Origin: Candidatus Faecimonas gallistercoris
GTDB lineage: Bacteria > Bacillota_I > Bacilli_A > RF39 > UBA660
Assembly (NCBI GenBank): GCA_018712565.1
Contig: DVGU01000019.1
Location: forward strand, 1-36,936
Direction: 5' to 3'
Length of the DNA stretch: 36,936 nt
The notes beneath the pieces are model-generated. The model saw only the letters and a program-made list of their open reading frames with translations, was not told where the DNA came from and did not search any database. Below, piece after piece: positions 15,672-24,702 of this stretch. Position 1 is the first letter of the stretch. Every line of letters starts with the position of its first letter. The position numbers and the translations under genes are program-made.

Positions 15672-16583
15672 CTACTTCTGCTTTTTTTCTACATCAGAAA
15701 CAATAGGCTGATATGGTGTACCTAACATTTGAGCCAATTCATTATCATCAATACTCCATCCTACATTAGGAACAGTACCACGAAGATCTCTTTGTGCTTC
15801 TACAACATTAGTTACACTTTTTCCAGTCATTTTACGCAAAAACTCATGATATTCTAAAGACATATCACAAGCAACATTATGAAATTCTGGAGCCTGTCTA
15901 AAAAAGCTAGCAAGTTCTAACGCTATATTTTCTTCTTCACTATGTTCCTGTAATGGTATTGGTTTTTCGACATCCATACGATTATGAATTTCAATTGATA
16001 ATAAAAATGGCATGGTAAGTGTAGGACCGTTTTCACCATAATAATAAACTGTACCCTCAGGATATAAAAGTAAATCCGCCTTTTGTTCATCAGTAAAAAT
16101 TTGATACCTTGAACTAGAATCACTCATTTGTGAAAGAACATTTTCTAAAAGAGCATCGTTTGCAAAAGTATTTCTCAAACATTCAATCACAGAACTATCT
16201 GCATATGAATTATAATCTTGAAACTTGGTAAGTTGTTCTAATATATCTTTACCTCCATCTTTTTCTGCCAATTGTTGCAAAAAGTCAAAATTCTGAACTA
16301 CTCGATAAGCAGCACTTCGATCTGTCTCTTTCGCTGGACCTTCAACAGAGTCTAACCAGTTAGATGAACTACCATCATAAAAACATAATCCCTGATATTC
16401 GTGAGCTAACTCCAAGGAACTTTTATTACTACCCTTTGAAACTAAATAATCATCTAAATCTCCAGCAGCTAAACGAGAAACAACCTCATCATAAATATCG
16501 AAATCAGACAAATCATTCTCATCTTGTAAAAAAGTTTTAGTAACATAATCCTTAATATTTTCAAATTCTTTTTTATCAATCAT
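15672..16583 (-). CDS. Unknown acidic cytoplasmic protein downstream of GH31
   Basis: A 303-residue protein with no signal or membrane segment, rich in Asp, Glu and Ser. Notable segments are HEYQGLCFYDGSSSNWLDS, PEGTVYYYGENGPTLTMPFL and the C-terminal LRGTVPNVGWSIDDNELAQ. I do not recognise the family. GGAGG lies eight bases before the ATG, and only 11 bp separate it from the GH31 stop codon, so the two are one transcription unit ended by the terminator at 15591-15618. A function tied to the glycosidase is possible but unsupported by motifs. Confidence 0.65.
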   Translation of the reverse strand: MIDKKEFENIKDYVTKTFLQDENDLSDFDIYDEVVSRLAAGDLDDYLVSKGSNKSSLELAHEYQGLCFYDGSSSNWLDSVEGPAKETDRSAAYRVVQNFDFLQQLAEKDGGKDILEQLTKFQDYNSYADSSVIECLRNTFANDALLENVLSQMSDSSSRYQIFTDEQKADLLLYPEGTVYYYGENGPTLTMPFLLSIEIHNRMDVEKPIPLQEHSEEENIALELASFFRQAPEFHNVACDMSLEYHEFLRKMTGKSVTNVVEAQRDLRGTVPNVGWSIDDNELAQMLGTPYQPIVSDVEKKQK

Positions 16584-16594
16584 AATTAATCCTC

Positions 16595-19015
16595 CTAAAA
16601 TTCACTAATATATTCAAGTAATCTTAAAAACAATTGAATATACTCTTTAGATAATCCTCTCTTTTTTAATTTCCTTATAGCAATTCGTTTATGACTAATA
16701 GTATCATCACCAAACATAATAGCCGCTATATCTTCTTTTAAATAAGTATTAATCTGTAAGTCAATTAAAATACTTTCAATATCATCATTAATCAAACGAA
16801 CTGCATCAATCTCAATATCTCTACCTTTACAATTAACCGTTAACTGTCCCACCGTAGGACAATTCTTTATTTCAACAACAAAATCGTTACCATCGATAAA
16901 AGAAGTAACTGCTATTTTCTGTGAATTAAAATAAGCAGTAACATCCTGTGCTTGTTTAGTATTTCTAAAAACTAATTTATAATTTCTTTTTTCTGGAACA
17001 ATACCACTTTTACCATCGATAGAACGAATAATAACAGTATAATTATTACGTAAATAGTTATAATCGATAGAGGTCTTTAAAAAATAACCATCTTTATATA
17101 ATGAAGTAATACCATCATCTTCATATAAAGTATAGGTATTAGATACCCCTGGAAAAATTTGAATTTCCATATCTGTAGGAAGTGCTATATTATTATAATC
17201 ACTTCGATTAGAAAGAGGAATAATACTTCCTGCATGAGCAAATACTGGATAATCCTCCTCTTTAAAGAAAGAAATATACTTTTTATTTCCCGGAAACTTC
17301 TTTCCAGTTCGAAAATCATACCAAATACCATCAGGAATAAAAAATCGATGAACAGTACGATTCATAGTAGGATCTTTCTTATCAAGAATAGGACAAACCA
17401 GCAATTGTGACCCAAAATAATATTGATTTTTATAAAGTTCATCATCATAAACCCATAAGTAATTATAATAAAACGGTTGAATAAGTGGTGTCCCCGCCTT
17501 AGTATAATTATAAGCTTCTGTATATAAATAAGGAATCAACCGGTGCCGTAGCCTTAAATAATCAGCTGCAATATTTTCTGTTTTTACATCCCACAACCAT
17601 GGTTCACGTTTATAATAAGGACCCCTAGCACCATGAAAACGTAAAATTGGTGAAAAAACACTCAATTCCAGATACCGAATATAAAGTTCACTCTCTTCAA
17701 TACCACCATGATTTCCACCAACATCATGACTCCACCAGCTAACTCCAATATTAGCAGCATTTAAATATTGAAATGGCAATTTTTTTAATGCCTCCCAACT
17801 AATTTCACTACTACCACCATAAAGAATAGGATAACGATGAGCACCATAAATACCATTTCTAGCTAAAATCATACTTCTTTTAGCAGGATTACGACCAGAA
17901 TCCAAATATAAATAATGATTAATTGCCCATAGTTTAGTAGGATTACTATCTCCTTGATAATCATTCCAAAAAAAGTCTACTCCAACATTTTCTAGTGGAT
18001 GAAGAAAAGCTTTAAATAAAACATCTAAAATCTTAGGATTCAACGGATCAAATAATATAATTTTAGAATCACTAACGCCCAAAAAATCACTGGCTTGTTT
18101 ATAATATTGTTCATGAGGATAAAATCCACCTTCTGGATTAATACATAAACCAACCCGAATACCTCGCTTATGAAATTTTTCAATCATAGCCTGAGGATTT
18201 CTAAAAAGATTAGTATTAAAAGTATAACCTACTTTCAAACCAGAATACTCACCAACATTTCGATAATGCCAATCATGATCAAATAACATTACAGAAAAAG
18301 GAATTTTTTTTCTTTCAAATTTCTTAATTAACTCACTAGTACTCATATCATCATATGTAACATTACGACTCCACCAATTACCAAGTGCATACCTTGGTAT
18401 CATAGCAGGAGATCCAGTCATCTTAAAATAATCAAATAAAGCCTGTTTAAAATCACGATCATACATAAATACATAAATATCAATATGATCAGTAGGTGGA
18501 TCATCAAGTGTTCCATCTTCCATAATAAGTTTATTTTTACTATCATCAATAGACGAAAAACCATCCAAAGAATAAAGTCCCCGACATAAATCTTTACTAG
18601 TTGAAACATCAACAGAAATAAAATTACCCATCATGTTTCTCGCTTCAGGATGGCCATAATACCAATCTTTATTACGATCTCTATCTCTACTAACAAGAGA
18701 AATTTTTAAGTTTTTCATAGGATCCACCTTTGTTCCCACAAAAGGCTGTCGTTTAACATATGTTAGATGAAAATATTTACTTACAATTTCCACAAACTGA
18801 CTATCTTGCTTAACTTGAAACTCAGGACATCCCAGATTTCTTCGCACAATAAGTTGAGTAGGACGATCTACAAAAGCCCCACTAGGTGAATACTCTAATC
18901 GAACAATTCTTTCAGTAATGACAGTAATACGAAAATTACTCCCCTTAATAATAGTTTTATCATCACTTTTTGCCCGTGCATAATCTACTTCAAATTGTTT
19001 TCCAAGTGGATACAT
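16595..19015 (-). CDS. Glycoside hydrolase family 31 protein (alpha-glucosidase-like)
   Basis: An 806-residue GH31 protein: N-terminal beta-sandwich (about 1-200), the (beta/alpha)8 barrel (about 205-560) and C-terminal beta domains, plus a helical tail of about 65 residues. Seen: PRYALGNWWSRN, VMLFDHDWHY, GLCINPEGG, the nucleophile region GVDFFWNDYQGD (Asp352), SWWSHDVGGNHGG, and RFHGARGPYYKREPWLWD. GH31 enzymes are retaining alpha-glycosidases. The usual acid/base Asp, in a W/Y-x-G-D-x motif, aligns with Ser402 in YGGSSEISW, so the catalytic chemistry or substrate may be unusual. No signal peptide: cytoplasmic. AAGGTG precedes the ATG. It is followed by an unknown gene in the same operon. 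Confidence 0.9.
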   Translation of the reverse strand: MYPLGKQFEVDYARAKSDDKTIIKGSNFRITVITERIVRLEYSPSGAFVDRPTQLIVRRNLGCPEFQVKQDSQFVEIVSKYFHLTYVKRQPFVGTKVDPMKNLKISLVSRDRDRNKDWYYGHPEARNMMGNFISVDVSTSKDLCRGLYSLDGFSSIDDSKNKLIMEDGTLDDPPTDHIDIYVFMYDRDFKQALFDYFKMTGSPAMIPRYALGNWWSRNVTYDDMSTSELIKKFERKKIPFSVMLFDHDWHYRNVGEYSGLKVGYTFNTNLFRNPQAMIEKFHKRGIRVGLCINPEGGFYPHEQYYKQASDFLGVSDSKIILFDPLNPKILDVLFKAFLHPLENVGVDFFWNDYQGDSNPTKLWAINHYLYLDSGRNPAKRSMILARNGIYGAHRYPILYGGSSEISWEALKKLPFQYLNAANIGVSWWSHDVGGNHGGIEESELYIRYLELSVFSPILRFHGARGPYYKREPWLWDVKTENIAADYLRLRHRLIPYLYTEAYNYTKAGTPLIQPFYYNYLWVYDDELYKNQYYFGSQLLVCPILDKKDPTMNRTVHRFFIPDGIWYDFRTGKKFPGNKKYISFFKEEDYPVFAHAGSIIPLSNRSDYNNIALPTDMEIQIFPGVSNTYTLYEDDGITSLYKDGYFLKTSIDYNYLRNNYTVIIRSIDGKSGIVPEKRNYKLVFRNTKQAQDVTAYFNSQKIAVTSFIDGNDFVVEIKNCPTVGQLTVNCKGRDIEIDAVRLINDDIESILIDLQINTYLKEDIAAIMFGDDTISHKRIAIRKLKKRGLSKEYIQLFLRLLEYISEF

Positions 19016-19040
19016 AGCAACACCTTCTTATTCTAGTAAA

Positions 19041-19069
19041 ATAATACCATAAAACTAACAATATTCCAA
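19041..19069 (-). promoter_or_regulatory. Promoter of the GH31 operon
   Basis: Minus strand TTGGAA and TATTAT with a 17-bp spacer and a TGG extended -10. Confidence 0.75.
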
Positions 19070-19114
19070 GAAAATATTTATGACAAATAAAGAAAAAATT
19101 AAAAAAAACAACAA

Positions 19115-20242
19115 TTAAGAATCTAAAAACAATGCATAATACTCTTCAAAGGAAATATCATTTTCATAAATATATTTAGCAATCTTTTTACCTACATACC
19201 GGTAATGCCAAGGCTCTGCTCTAAATCCAGTAATAGCCTCATACTTTTCAGGAAAGCGTTGAATAAATCCATATTTATAAGCATTTTCCTGTATCCATTC
19301 ATACTCATCAGACTCAGAAAAAACACTAGAATTTCTACTACCAATATCAAAAGAAAGACCCGTTTGATGTTCAGAAAATCCAGGTTTAGCAACATATTTA
19401 TCAACATAACTATCTCCATATAAATTACGATAAGTATCACAAAGCTCCACTTGATCTTGATAACTACGATAACTAGAATTAATAACTAACTCATACCCTT
19501 CTTTTTCTGCTGCCTTATACATAGAAATAAAAGCATTAACAGCTACTCTTGCTCCAGATTGTGTATTATCGGCTGCATATTTAGAAGAAATAGAAATCAA
19601 ATCTTCCGGTTCATAATTTTTTTTCAAAGAACGATGTTTATTAACTAACATATCAGTACTAAAATCAGTAACTATAGTAGGATTCTTATAATCATCTTGA
19701 TCCATATCTAAATTAACAACTAAAACTGTAGTTTCATTATCTTCCCCAGTTTCATTAGAGTAAAGAACATATCGATCATAATTACGAAGTTTAGCATAAG
19801 AAATACTAAAAAACTCCTCTAAATAATTAATTTTATCACGTTTAGCAAACTCAGTAACATCCTGATCATTACCGTGTGCTAAAATCATAGAAATAGTAGA
19901 ATTACTATATCCTTTTTTTATCAATGTATTAATATTCTTAATAATATGTTTTTGATTTTGATATTCTATTTTAGAATACTGATCTAAATATTTTTCATTA
20001 TAATCATCACTTTCAAATGCCGCATTTAAAGTTTTATTCTCTCCAACAGATAACACATATTCCTTTTTAAACTTAAATAAAATATTTCTACTAGCTTTCC
20101 TACTATAACCTAACACAGTAAGCGAATGAATCTGTGAAGAATAAACAATAAAAGCAATAAGAAAACAACCTAAAACACTTGCTAAAATTTTAAGTTTTCT
20201 TTCAACTGACTTTTTTAATTTAAATCTTTTTTTCACAAACAT
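19115..20242 (-). CDS. VanY-family D-alanyl-D-alanine carboxypeptidase
   Basis: A 375-residue protein with an N-terminal membrane anchor (about 19-36) after a very basic start. The C-terminal domain (about 215-375) is a peptidase M15B/VanY zinc enzyme: SSYRSYQDQ, the zinc motif SEHQTGLSFDIG (His292, Asp299) and EPWHYRYVG (His346 with the catalytic Glu). It would trim the terminal D-Ala from peptidoglycan stem peptides outside the membrane. A region of about 150 residues between anchor and catalytic domain (with GYSNSTISMILAHGND) is probably a peptidoglycan- or partner-binding part. The ATG at 20242 is taken; a GTG at 20236, six bases further in, has a better-placed GGTGAT and is equally possible. 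Confidence 0.9.
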   Translation of the reverse strand: MFVKKRFKLKKSVERKLKILASVLGCFLIAFIVYSSQIHSLTVLGYSRKASRNILFKFKKEYVLSVGENKTLNAAFESDDYNEKYLDQYSKIEYQNQKHIIKNINTLIKKGYSNSTISMILAHGNDQDVTEFAKRDKINYLEEFFSISYAKLRNYDRYVLYSNETGEDNETTVLVVNLDMDQDDYKNPTIVTDFSTDMLVNKHRSLKKNYEPEDLISISSKYAADNTQSGARVAVNAFISMYKAAEKEGYELVINSSYRSYQDQVELCDTYRNLYGDSYVDKYVAKPGFSEHQTGLSFDIGSRNSSVFSESDEYEWIQENAYKYGFIQRFPEKYEAITGFRAEPWHYRYVGKKIAKYIYENDISFEEYYALFLDS

Positions 20243-20255
20243 CACCACTATAATA

Positions 20256-20299
20256 AGTATACCATATAAATTGTAATTTCAACTATTTTATGCTACAAT
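20256..20299. promoter_or_regulatory. Divergent vanY/patatin promoters sharing one -35 element
   Basis: The plus strand has TTGTAA (20271-20276), a 17-bp spacer and TACAAT (20294-20299) with TGC extension, for the patatin gene. The minus strand has TTGAAA (20277-20282), a 15-bp spacer and TATACT (20256-20261) with TGG extension, for vanY. The two -35 boxes abut back to back, so the promoters should compete for polymerase. Confidence 0.75.
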
Positions 20300-20326
20300 A
20301 ATTGTCGAAAAAAAGGTAGTGAATTT

Positions 20327-21490
20327 ATGAAAGCATTAGTTTTATCTGGGGGCGGTTCAAAAGGCTCTTATCAAATTGGAGTATGGAAAGCCTTAAAAAA
20401 ATTACGCATTAAATTTGATATTGTAACAGGAACTTCAGTAGGAGCATTAAATGGTGCCTTTATCACACAACAAAGTTATAGAAAAGCAATTAAACTATGG
20501 AAAAAAATAAATTTAAAACTATTATTTGGAAATGAAGCTATTAATAGTACAAATGATATAGATGTTATAAAAATGTATGGAAATAACTTTTTAAAAAATG
20601 GTGGAATGAATATAAAAGAACTAGAAAACCTAATAGAGTCAAAAATTAACTATAAAAAATTTCTAAATTCAAAAATAAATTATGGACTAGTTACTTTCAA
20701 TTTAAGTAATAAAAAACCAATACAAATAACTAAGAAAGAAATTCCTAAACATTTAATAGGTGATTATTTAATGGCATCAGCATCTTGTTACCCTGCCTTT
20801 CAACAAAAAGAAATTGAAGGTAATAAATATATAGATGGCGGAATCTTTGATAATCTTCCCATCAACCTAGCAATAGACATGGGAGCAGATGAAATTATCG
20901 CCGTAGATTTAAAAGCTCCAGGCATTAATAGAAAACCTAAGAAAAAAATTCCAATATTAAAAATTAAACCTAATAATAAACTTAGTAATTTTTTAAATTT
21001 CAATGAAGAAGGTGCTAAGAAAAATATAAAATTAGGATATAATGATACCTTAAAAAAATTTGGTAAACTAGAAGGTAATAAATATACTTTTAAAAAAGGA
21101 AGTATAGAAAAAAACAAAAAGAAACACTTAGAAACTTTTGAATATTTATTAAAAGATATTATAAACACTAAAAATGCTATGCAAAATTTCCTAAAAATAA
21201 TAAAATTATCTAATATTACTAATGAAAAAGCAATAAATAAACTAGAACTAAAAATAATGGAAAGTTTAGCAAAAGATTTTAAATTAGATCAAACACATAT
21301 TTATTCAGAAAAAAAGTTTAATCGACTATTAATTAAAAAACTAAAAAAAGAAGATTATAAAGAAATCAAGCATCTAAAAGAAATGATAAAAGAAATTAAA
21401 AACAAAAAAAGAGGACTAAAGAAAAAAATATTCCTAAACCCTTGGCTTTTCTTAAAAGCATTATACTTATATACAATTAGTGAGGTGTAA
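20327..21490 (+). CDS. Patatin-like phospholipase
   Basis: A 387-residue protein with a patatin fold in the first ~190 residues: oxyanion motif GGGSKGSY (8-14), nucleophile elbow GTSVG (Ser37) and the catalytic Asp in DGGIFDNLP (Asp170). Patatins are Ser-Asp dyad lipid acyl hydrolases. The remaining ~190 residues are Lys-rich and helical, ending in a hydrophobic segment (about 370-385, NPWLFLKALYLYTI), which may touch the membrane. The natural lipid is unknown. AAGGTAG lies before the ATG. The stop is one base from the next gene's ATG, so both form an operon with the radical SAM protein. Confidence 0.9.
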   Translation: MKALVLSGGGSKGSYQIGVWKALKKLRIKFDIVTGTSVGALNGAFITQQSYRKAIKLWKKINLKLLFGNEAINSTNDIDVIKMYGNNFLKNGGMNIKELENLIESKINYKKFLNSKINYGLVTFNLSNKKPIQITKKEIPKHLIGDYLMASASCYPAFQQKEIEGNKYIDGGIFDNLPINLAIDMGADEIIAVDLKAPGINRKPKKKIPILKIKPNNKLSNFLNFNEEGAKKNIKLGYNDTLKKFGKLEGNKYTFKKGSIEKNKKKHLETFEYLLKDIINTKNAMQNFLKIIKLSNITNEKAINKLELKIMESLAKDFKLDQTHIYSEKKFNRLLIKKLKKEDYKEIKHLKEMIKEIKNKKRGLKKKIFLNPWLFLKALYLYTISEV

Positions 21491-21491
21491 A

Positions 21492-22442
21492 ATGAACAAA
21501 TTTCCATATTCAAATACTAATAAAAGATATCATACACTAGATTACTATTACAAACAAAAATTCCACTCTAAAGTTTTTAAAGTCAGTCTCAATGCTGGCT
21601 TTACTTGTCCTAACATAGATGGAACAGTAGGACGTGGAGGATGTATTTATTGCTCCAAAATGGGAAGTGGTGAATTTGCCGGAAACAAAGAAGATTCTTT
21701 AAAAGAACAATTTGAAACTGTAAAAAATATGATGTTAAAAAAATGGCCAAAAGCAAAATATATAGGATATTTTCAAGCAAGAACAAACACCTATGACACA
21801 GTAGAAAATTTAAAAAAATTATATGAAACAGTCCTATCATTTGATAATGTAGTTGGGCTAAATATTGCAACTAGACCAGATGCAATTTCTAAAGAATGTT
21901 TAGAATATTTAAAAGAATTAAATCAAAAAACATACCTAACTATAGAGTTAGGACTGCAAACAGCAAAAGATAAAACCGCTAAACTAATTAACCGTTGTCA
22001 TGATTTAGCATGCTTCGAAAACATGGTAAAACAATTAAGAGAAAATAACATCGACGTAGTAGTTCATATTATAAATGGCCTACCCTACGAGACAAAAGAA
22101 GATATGTTAAATACTATAAAATATTTAAACCAATTAGATATTCAAGGTATAAAAATACATATGCTTAGTATTTTAAAAAACACTTCTTTAGAAAAATTAT
22201 ATCAAAAAAAACCATTTAAAATATTATCAAAAGAAGAATACATTGATATTGTAATTAATCAATTAGAACTATTAAGACCTGAAATCGTCATACATAGAAT
22301 CACAGGAGATCCCAAAATAGATGATTTAATAGAGCCAACTTGGTTAATAAAAAAGTTTTGTGTTTTAAATGATATTGACAAAGAAATGGTAAAACGAAAT
22401 ACTTATCAAGGAAAAAAAGCAAAAAAGGTTAGCCTCTCATAA
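21492..22442 (+). CDS. TIGR01212-type radical SAM protein (YtqA/YhcC-like)
   Basis: A 316-residue radical SAM enzyme. The N-terminus has YHTLDYYYKQKF and the cluster-binding motif C39-x11-C51-x2-C54 (CPNIDGTVGRGGCIYC), which is the signature of the TIGR01212 group (YtqA in Bacillus, YhcC in E. coli). Downstream are NIATRPDAI and ELGLQTAKDKTAKLINRCH, typical of the elongator-like radical SAM fold. The group has been linked to nucleic acid or tRNA-related modification, but the reaction here is not known. The start at 21492 follows GAGGTG and sits directly after the patatin stop, giving tight coupling. The gene ends in a bidirectional terminator. Confidence 0.9.
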   Translation: MNKFPYSNTNKRYHTLDYYYKQKFHSKVFKVSLNAGFTCPNIDGTVGRGGCIYCSKMGSGEFAGNKEDSLKEQFETVKNMMLKKWPKAKYIGYFQARTNTYDTVENLKKLYETVLSFDNVVGLNIATRPDAISKECLEYLKELNQKTYLTIELGLQTAKDKTAKLINRCHDLACFENMVKQLRENNIDVVVHIINGLPYETKEDMLNTIKYLNQLDIQGIKIHMLSILKNTSLEKLYQKKPFKILSKEEYIDIVINQLELLRPEIVIHRITGDPKIDDLIEPTWLIKKFCVLNDIDKEMVKRNTYQGKKAKKVSLS

Positions 22443-22458
22443 CTAACCTTTTTATTTT
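22422..22458. terminator. Bidirectional terminator between radical SAM and SPFH genes
   Basis: An 11-bp perfect stem (22422-22432 with 22443-22453) with A-run on one side and T-run on the other; both convergent stop codons lie in or next to it. Confidence 0.9.
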
Positions 22459-23405
22459 GGTATTACCTCTGATTTAGCTGGTCTACTTGGTCTTGGTGCT
22501 GGCTTAGGAGGAGTTGGTTTATCAACCATTTCATGAATAGTAGTACCAAGTGTCGCTAAATTTTGTAAATCACTAGGAACAATTATCTTAGTAGCCTGTC
22601 CATTTGCAACATCTACCATTGCTTCATAACTCTTAAGTTTCAATACAGCCTCATCCATACCAACATCTTTTATTAAACGTAAACCTTGAGCAGTTGCTTC
22701 TTGAATTTTAACAATAGATTCAGCTTCTCCTTCTGCTTCCTTAATTTTTGCTTCTTTTGCAGCTTCAGCACGTAAAACTGTACTTTCTTTTTCACCTTCT
22801 GCAATTAAAATTTTACTCTTTTTCTCACCTTCAGCACGCAAAATAGCTTCACGTCTTTCACGTTCTGCACGCATTTGTTTTTCCATTGCTTCTTGAATGT
22901 CTCTAGGAGGTAAAATATTTTTAACTTCAACACGATGAACTTTAATTCCCCAAGCATCAGTAGCTTCATCCAAAATACTACGCATCTTAGTATTAATAAC
23001 ATCACGACTTGTTAAGGTTTCATCAAGTTCTAAATCTCCAATAATATTACGAAGTGTTGTCGCAGTTAAATTCTCAATTGCACTAATTGGATTTTCAACA
23101 CCATACGTATAAAGTTTAGGATCAGTAATCTGATAATAAACAACCGTATCAATTTGCATAGTAACATTATCCTTAGTAATTACTGGTTGAGGAGCAAAAT
23201 CTTTAACCATTTCTTTCAAACTGACAACAGTAGCTACTCGATCCAAAATAGGAACCACGTAATGTAGACCCATCTCTATAGTTCGATGATATGCTCCTAA
23301 TCTTTCGATAACATAAGCCTTAGATTGTGAAACAATCTTTACTCCTGCAGCAATCACCAATAAAACAATAAGTAACAAAATAAGTAATAAAAAACCAAAC
23401 TCCAT
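22452..23405 (-). CDS. SPFH/Band 7 (stomatin/QmcA-like) membrane protein
   Basis: A 317-residue protein with an N-terminal membrane segment (about 2-22), an SPFH domain (about 25-190; QSKAYVIERLGAYHRT, DNVTMQIDTVVYYQITDP, GDLELDETLTSRD) and a Glu/Ala/Arg-rich coiled coil (about 185-245), then a Pro-rich tail (PTPPKPAPRPSRP). Such proteins form oligomeric microdomain scaffolds and quality-control complexes with proteases. It starts within the TAATG junction with the upstream NfeD gene, overlapping by one base, the common NfeD-stomatin pairing. Promoter at 23858-23886. Confidence 0.93.
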   Translation of the reverse strand: MEFGFLLLILLLIVLLVIAAGVKIVSQSKAYVIERLGAYHRTIEMGLHYVVPILDRVATVVSLKEMVKDFAPQPVITKDNVTMQIDTVVYYQITDPKLYTYGVENPISAIENLTATTLRNIIGDLELDETLTSRDVINTKMRSILDEATDAWGIKVHRVEVKNILPPRDIQEAMEKQMRAERERREAILRAEGEKKSKILIAEGEKESTVLRAEAAKEAKIKEAEGEAESIVKIQEATAQGLRLIKDVGMDEAVLKLKSYEAMVDVANGQATKIIVPSDLQNLATLGTTIHEMVDKPTPPKPAPRPSRPAKSEVIPK

Positions 23406-23836
23406 TATTTCTTATCCTCCTTTTCTTTTTTGACAATTAGTTTTACTCCATCTATTTTATCAACAATAACTTTATCTCCTACTTTAAAAACTCCATTACC
23501 AATAGCAATCCAAGTAGTACCAAAGATTTGAACCTCACCATAATGATTAGGTTTAATTTCTTTAATTACTTCTGCCTGCTTACCAATAACACGATCTAAA
23601 TTAGTAGGAATATGATTATTTTTTTGTTTCAAATTCTTTACAAGTGGCAGTGTAATAAGTAATGCAATAATACTAACTACTATAAAAACTAAAAGTTGTA
23701 TTAAAATATAATCAGTAAAGAAAGACGTAATAAAAGCAACAGCCGCTCCAATAGCAAACCAAATTGAAACTAAATTAACAGTCGCCAATTCAATAAACAG
23801 TAACACTAAAAACAAAACAATCCAATAAACGGACAT
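23405..23836 (-). CDS. NfeD-family membrane protein
   Basis: A 143-residue short-form NfeD protein: two or three membrane segments in the first ~70 residues (VYWIVLFLVLLFIELATV and following), then a small OB-fold domain (about 80-140, with GKQAEVIKEIKPNHYGEVQIFGTTWIA). It lacks the protease half of long NfeD proteins. It partners with the SPFH protein encoded next. The start at 23836 is chosen because GGTGAG lies seven bases upstream; an ATG at 23848 lacks a binding site. Confidence 0.88.
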   Translation of the reverse strand: MSVYWIVLFLVLLFIELATVNLVSIWFAIGAAVAFITSFFTDYILIQLLVFIVVSIIALLITLPLVKNLKQKNNHIPTNLDRVIGKQAEVIKEIKPNHYGEVQIFGTTWIAIGNGVFKVGDKVIVDKIDGVKLIVKKEKEDKK

Positions 23837-23857
23837 AAAACTCACCATCCTACTTAG

Positions 23858-23886
23858 ATTATATGATATTGAAATCTTTTTTTCAA
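23858..23886 (-). promoter_or_regulatory. Promoter of the nfeD-SPFH operon
   Basis: Minus strand TTGAAA and TATAAT with a 17-bp spacer. Confidence 0.85.
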
Positions 23887-23896
23887 CAATTTTTTC

Positions 23897-23925
23897 TTGT
23901 TTCTAATAACAAATTATATTATAAT
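23897..23925 (+). promoter_or_regulatory. Promoter of the Ig-like anchored protein gene
   Basis: Plus strand TTGTTT and TATAAT with a 17-bp spacer, about 25 bases before the ATG at 23951. Confidence 0.75.
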
Positions 23926-23950
23926 GAAAAAGAAGATAGGAGTATAAAAT

Positions 23951-24664
23951 ATGTTAGAAAACATTACACCAAAAGGAAGAAATATCATAGTCATAATAAC
24001 AGCAATCTGGGGAATTATTTTTATAGGTAGCGGAGTTTCAATGTCATGTATGAATAAACCCGTAACAAAAACTAAGACAGAATTAAAAATTACCCAAAAA
24101 AGAGTTGCAAATATGAAAAGTAATGAAATTCGCCTAAAAAATATGGAACAAGAAATTAATCAACCTATAAGCATGAATATAAAGGATTATTTAGAAAATG
24201 CAGAAGATATTGAAGAAGATATAATAAATCAACTACAACTAGACACTTCTATGGTGAATGTAAATCAAGCTGGTAATTATACCTATACAATTACATATAA
24301 AAAGAAAACTTTTAATGGAAATTTTAAAATAAAAGAAAAACCATTACCAGATATGGTTCTAACACTTAAGAATTTTAATTTAGAGATAGGATCCGCTTTA
24401 TCTACAAATGTTCAAACCTACATTACAGAAACTCTAACAGATGAAGTAAAACAAAATATTAAATTAAACCTAACAAATGTTAATACTGCACAAACCGGTA
24501 GTTACCAATATACAGTAACATATAATGGTAGATTATATACAGGAACAATTACTATTTATGAACCACAAAAAACAAATAAACAACAAAATAATAATGATAA
24601 TAAAGAAACTCAAAAAAACAGTAATGAAGATGAAAAGAATGATGAAATAGAAGAAGATACATAA
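23951..24664 (+). CDS. Membrane-anchored protein with two Ig-like repeats
   Basis: A 237-residue protein with an N-terminal signal anchor (about 12-33). The outside part holds two related repeats of about 75 residues, each ending in a beta-rich module: NVNQAGNYTYTITYKKKTFNG (near 98-118) and NVNTAQTGSYQYTVTYNGRLYTG (near 170-192), preceded by a conserved start (PISMNIKDYLENAEDI; SALSTNVQTYITETL). These resemble bacterial group-3 Ig-like domains. The C-terminus is a low-complexity Asn/Lys/Glu tail. Function unknown; a surface or wall-spanning role is likely. TAGGAG precedes the ATG. It is a single-gene unit with its own promoter and terminator. Confidence 0.75.
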   Translation: MLENITPKGRNIIVIITAIWGIIFIGSGVSMSCMNKPVTKTKTELKITQKRVANMKSNEIRLKNMEQEINQPISMNIKDYLENAEDIEEDIINQLQLDTSMVNVNQAGNYTYTITYKKKTFNGNFKIKEKPLPDMVLTLKNFNLEIGSALSTNVQTYITETLTDEVKQNIKLNLTNVNTAQTGSYQYTVTYNGRLYTGTITIYEPQKTNKQQNNNDNKETQKNSNEDEKNDEIEEDT

Positions 24665-24702
24665 AAACTTTAGAACAATTTTGTTCTAAAGTTTTTTTTA
24701 AC
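24664..24702. terminator. Bidirectional terminator between the Ig-like gene and fhs
   Basis: A 15-bp perfect stem (24664-24678 with 24681-24695) with T-run on the plus strand and T-rich sequence on the minus strand. The fhs stop codon follows at 24698. Confidence 0.92.

Noticed and set aside
20800-21168. Minus-strand ORF of 122 residues inside the patatin gene
   Set aside because: Antisense of a well-supported gene; hydrophobic bias is from the AT-rich opposite strand.
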